A stretch of 6,020 bases of DNA from Caldifarciminota bacterium. GTDB taxonomy: Bacteria > Hydrothermota > UBA3072 > WFRC01. Location of the stretch: NCBI GenBank assembly GCA_015486685.1, contig WFRC01000228.1, positions 1 through 6,020 of the forward strand, in the 5' to 3' direction. The notes beneath the pieces are model-generated. The model was not told the origin of the DNA. It searched no databases and saw only the letters and a program-made list of their open reading frames with translations. Positions 5,850 to 6,020 of this stretch are shown piece after piece; position 1 is the first letter of the stretch; each line of letters opens with the position of its first letter. The translations under genes and the position numbers were made by a program.

Positions 5850-5860
5850 TAAATTTGTCT

Positions 5861-5924
5861 CGTTGGTTTCGTTGTTTTCGTTCCTTTCGTCTGTTTTTGT
5901 TTATTTCGTTTACTTTGTTGTTTT
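5861..5924. repeat. Degenerate 9-nt tandem repeat with CGTT cores
   Basis: Units begin at 5861, 5870, 5879, 5888, 5897 (10 nt, core lost), 5907 and 5916, approximating CGTTnnTTT. Examples are cgttggttt, cgttgtttt, cgttccttt and cgtttactt. About seven units with decaying cores are seen. No coding function is apparent. Confidence 0.55.
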
Positions 5925-5926
5925 TT

Positions 5927-5954
5927 ACTTTGAACCTTAAACTTTCAACCTTCA
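5927..5954. repeat. 14-nt direct repeat, two copies
   Basis: ACTTTGAACCTTAA (5927-5940) is followed immediately by ACTTTCAACCTTCA (5941-5954), differing at two positions. It forms a short tandem duplication in the T-rich spacer, next to the 9-nt repeats. Confidence 0.6.
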
Positions 5955-6020
5955 ATTTCAGCGGGGTCAGTCGTACAAATTACAAAACTCAAGAAACAAA
6001 AGACACCCTCCCTTTATCCC

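Larger units (their letters stand above)
5806..6020. other. Gene-free region upstream of the RadC-like gene
   Basis: I see no credible coding frame on either strand. The plus strand is strikingly T-rich with scattered CGTT and ACTTT words. It contains a bulged hairpin, a 9-nt degenerate tandem repeat and a 14-nt direct repeat, listed separately. The last about 60 nt (from GCGGGGTCAGTCGTACAAAT at 5961) show no repeat or gene that I recognise. The character is that of an intergenic or mobile-element-derived spacer. Confidence 0.6.

Noticed and set aside
5961..6020. End of an insertion sequence or transposase-associated repeat (GGGGTCAGTCGTACAAAT region)
   Set aside because: The sequence feels like mobile-element spacer, but there is no transposase fragment, terminal inverted repeat or target duplication in the window to support it.

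Overview
The window is AT-rich bacterial DNA, roughly one-third GC by eye, with lysine-, glutamate- and isoleucine-rich proteins. Shine-Dalgarno sequences of the GGAGG/AAGGAG type, TTGACA-type promoter elements, and HicA/HicB, SecB-like and RadC-like proteins all point to a bacterium rather than an archaeon. The long TPR tract and overall style resemble thermophilic or uncultured candidate-phylum genomes, but the lineage cannot be fixed from this sequence. Every supported gene is on the minus strand, so the window reads from right to left.

Right end (5806-6020): a gene-free stretch. It holds a strong bulged hairpin (5819-5849), a degenerate 9-nt tandem repeat with CGTT cores (5861-5924) and a 14-nt direct repeat (5927-5954). 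Next comes a small gene (5443-5772) encoding only the N-terminal helix-hairpin-helix half of RadC; the metalloprotease-like half is missing.

Centre: a promoter with a 16-bp perfect palindrome between its -35 and -10 boxes (5419-5446) opens a tightly packed block of five genes. In transcription order these are a HicA-type toxin (5133-5387), a HicB-type antitoxin with an unusual C-terminal tail (4625-5152), a SecB-family chaperone (4212-4628), a large single-chain type IIG-like restriction-modification protein (783-4208), and a TPR protein that runs off the left edge (1-793). Adjacent genes overlap by 20, 4 and 11 nt or are separated by 3 nt, so the whole block looks like one translationally coupled operon.

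Interpretation: the first three genes form a toxin-antitoxin-chaperone (TAC) module of the HicAB class, in which a SecB-like chaperone is expected to stabilise the antitoxin. The less expected feature is that the same transcript continues directly into a restriction-modification enzyme and a TPR protein. This suggests a composite defence island in which a chaperone-gated toxin is co-expressed with, and may back up or guard, a restriction system. The functional link is inference from gene order; the gene identities rest on visible motifs.
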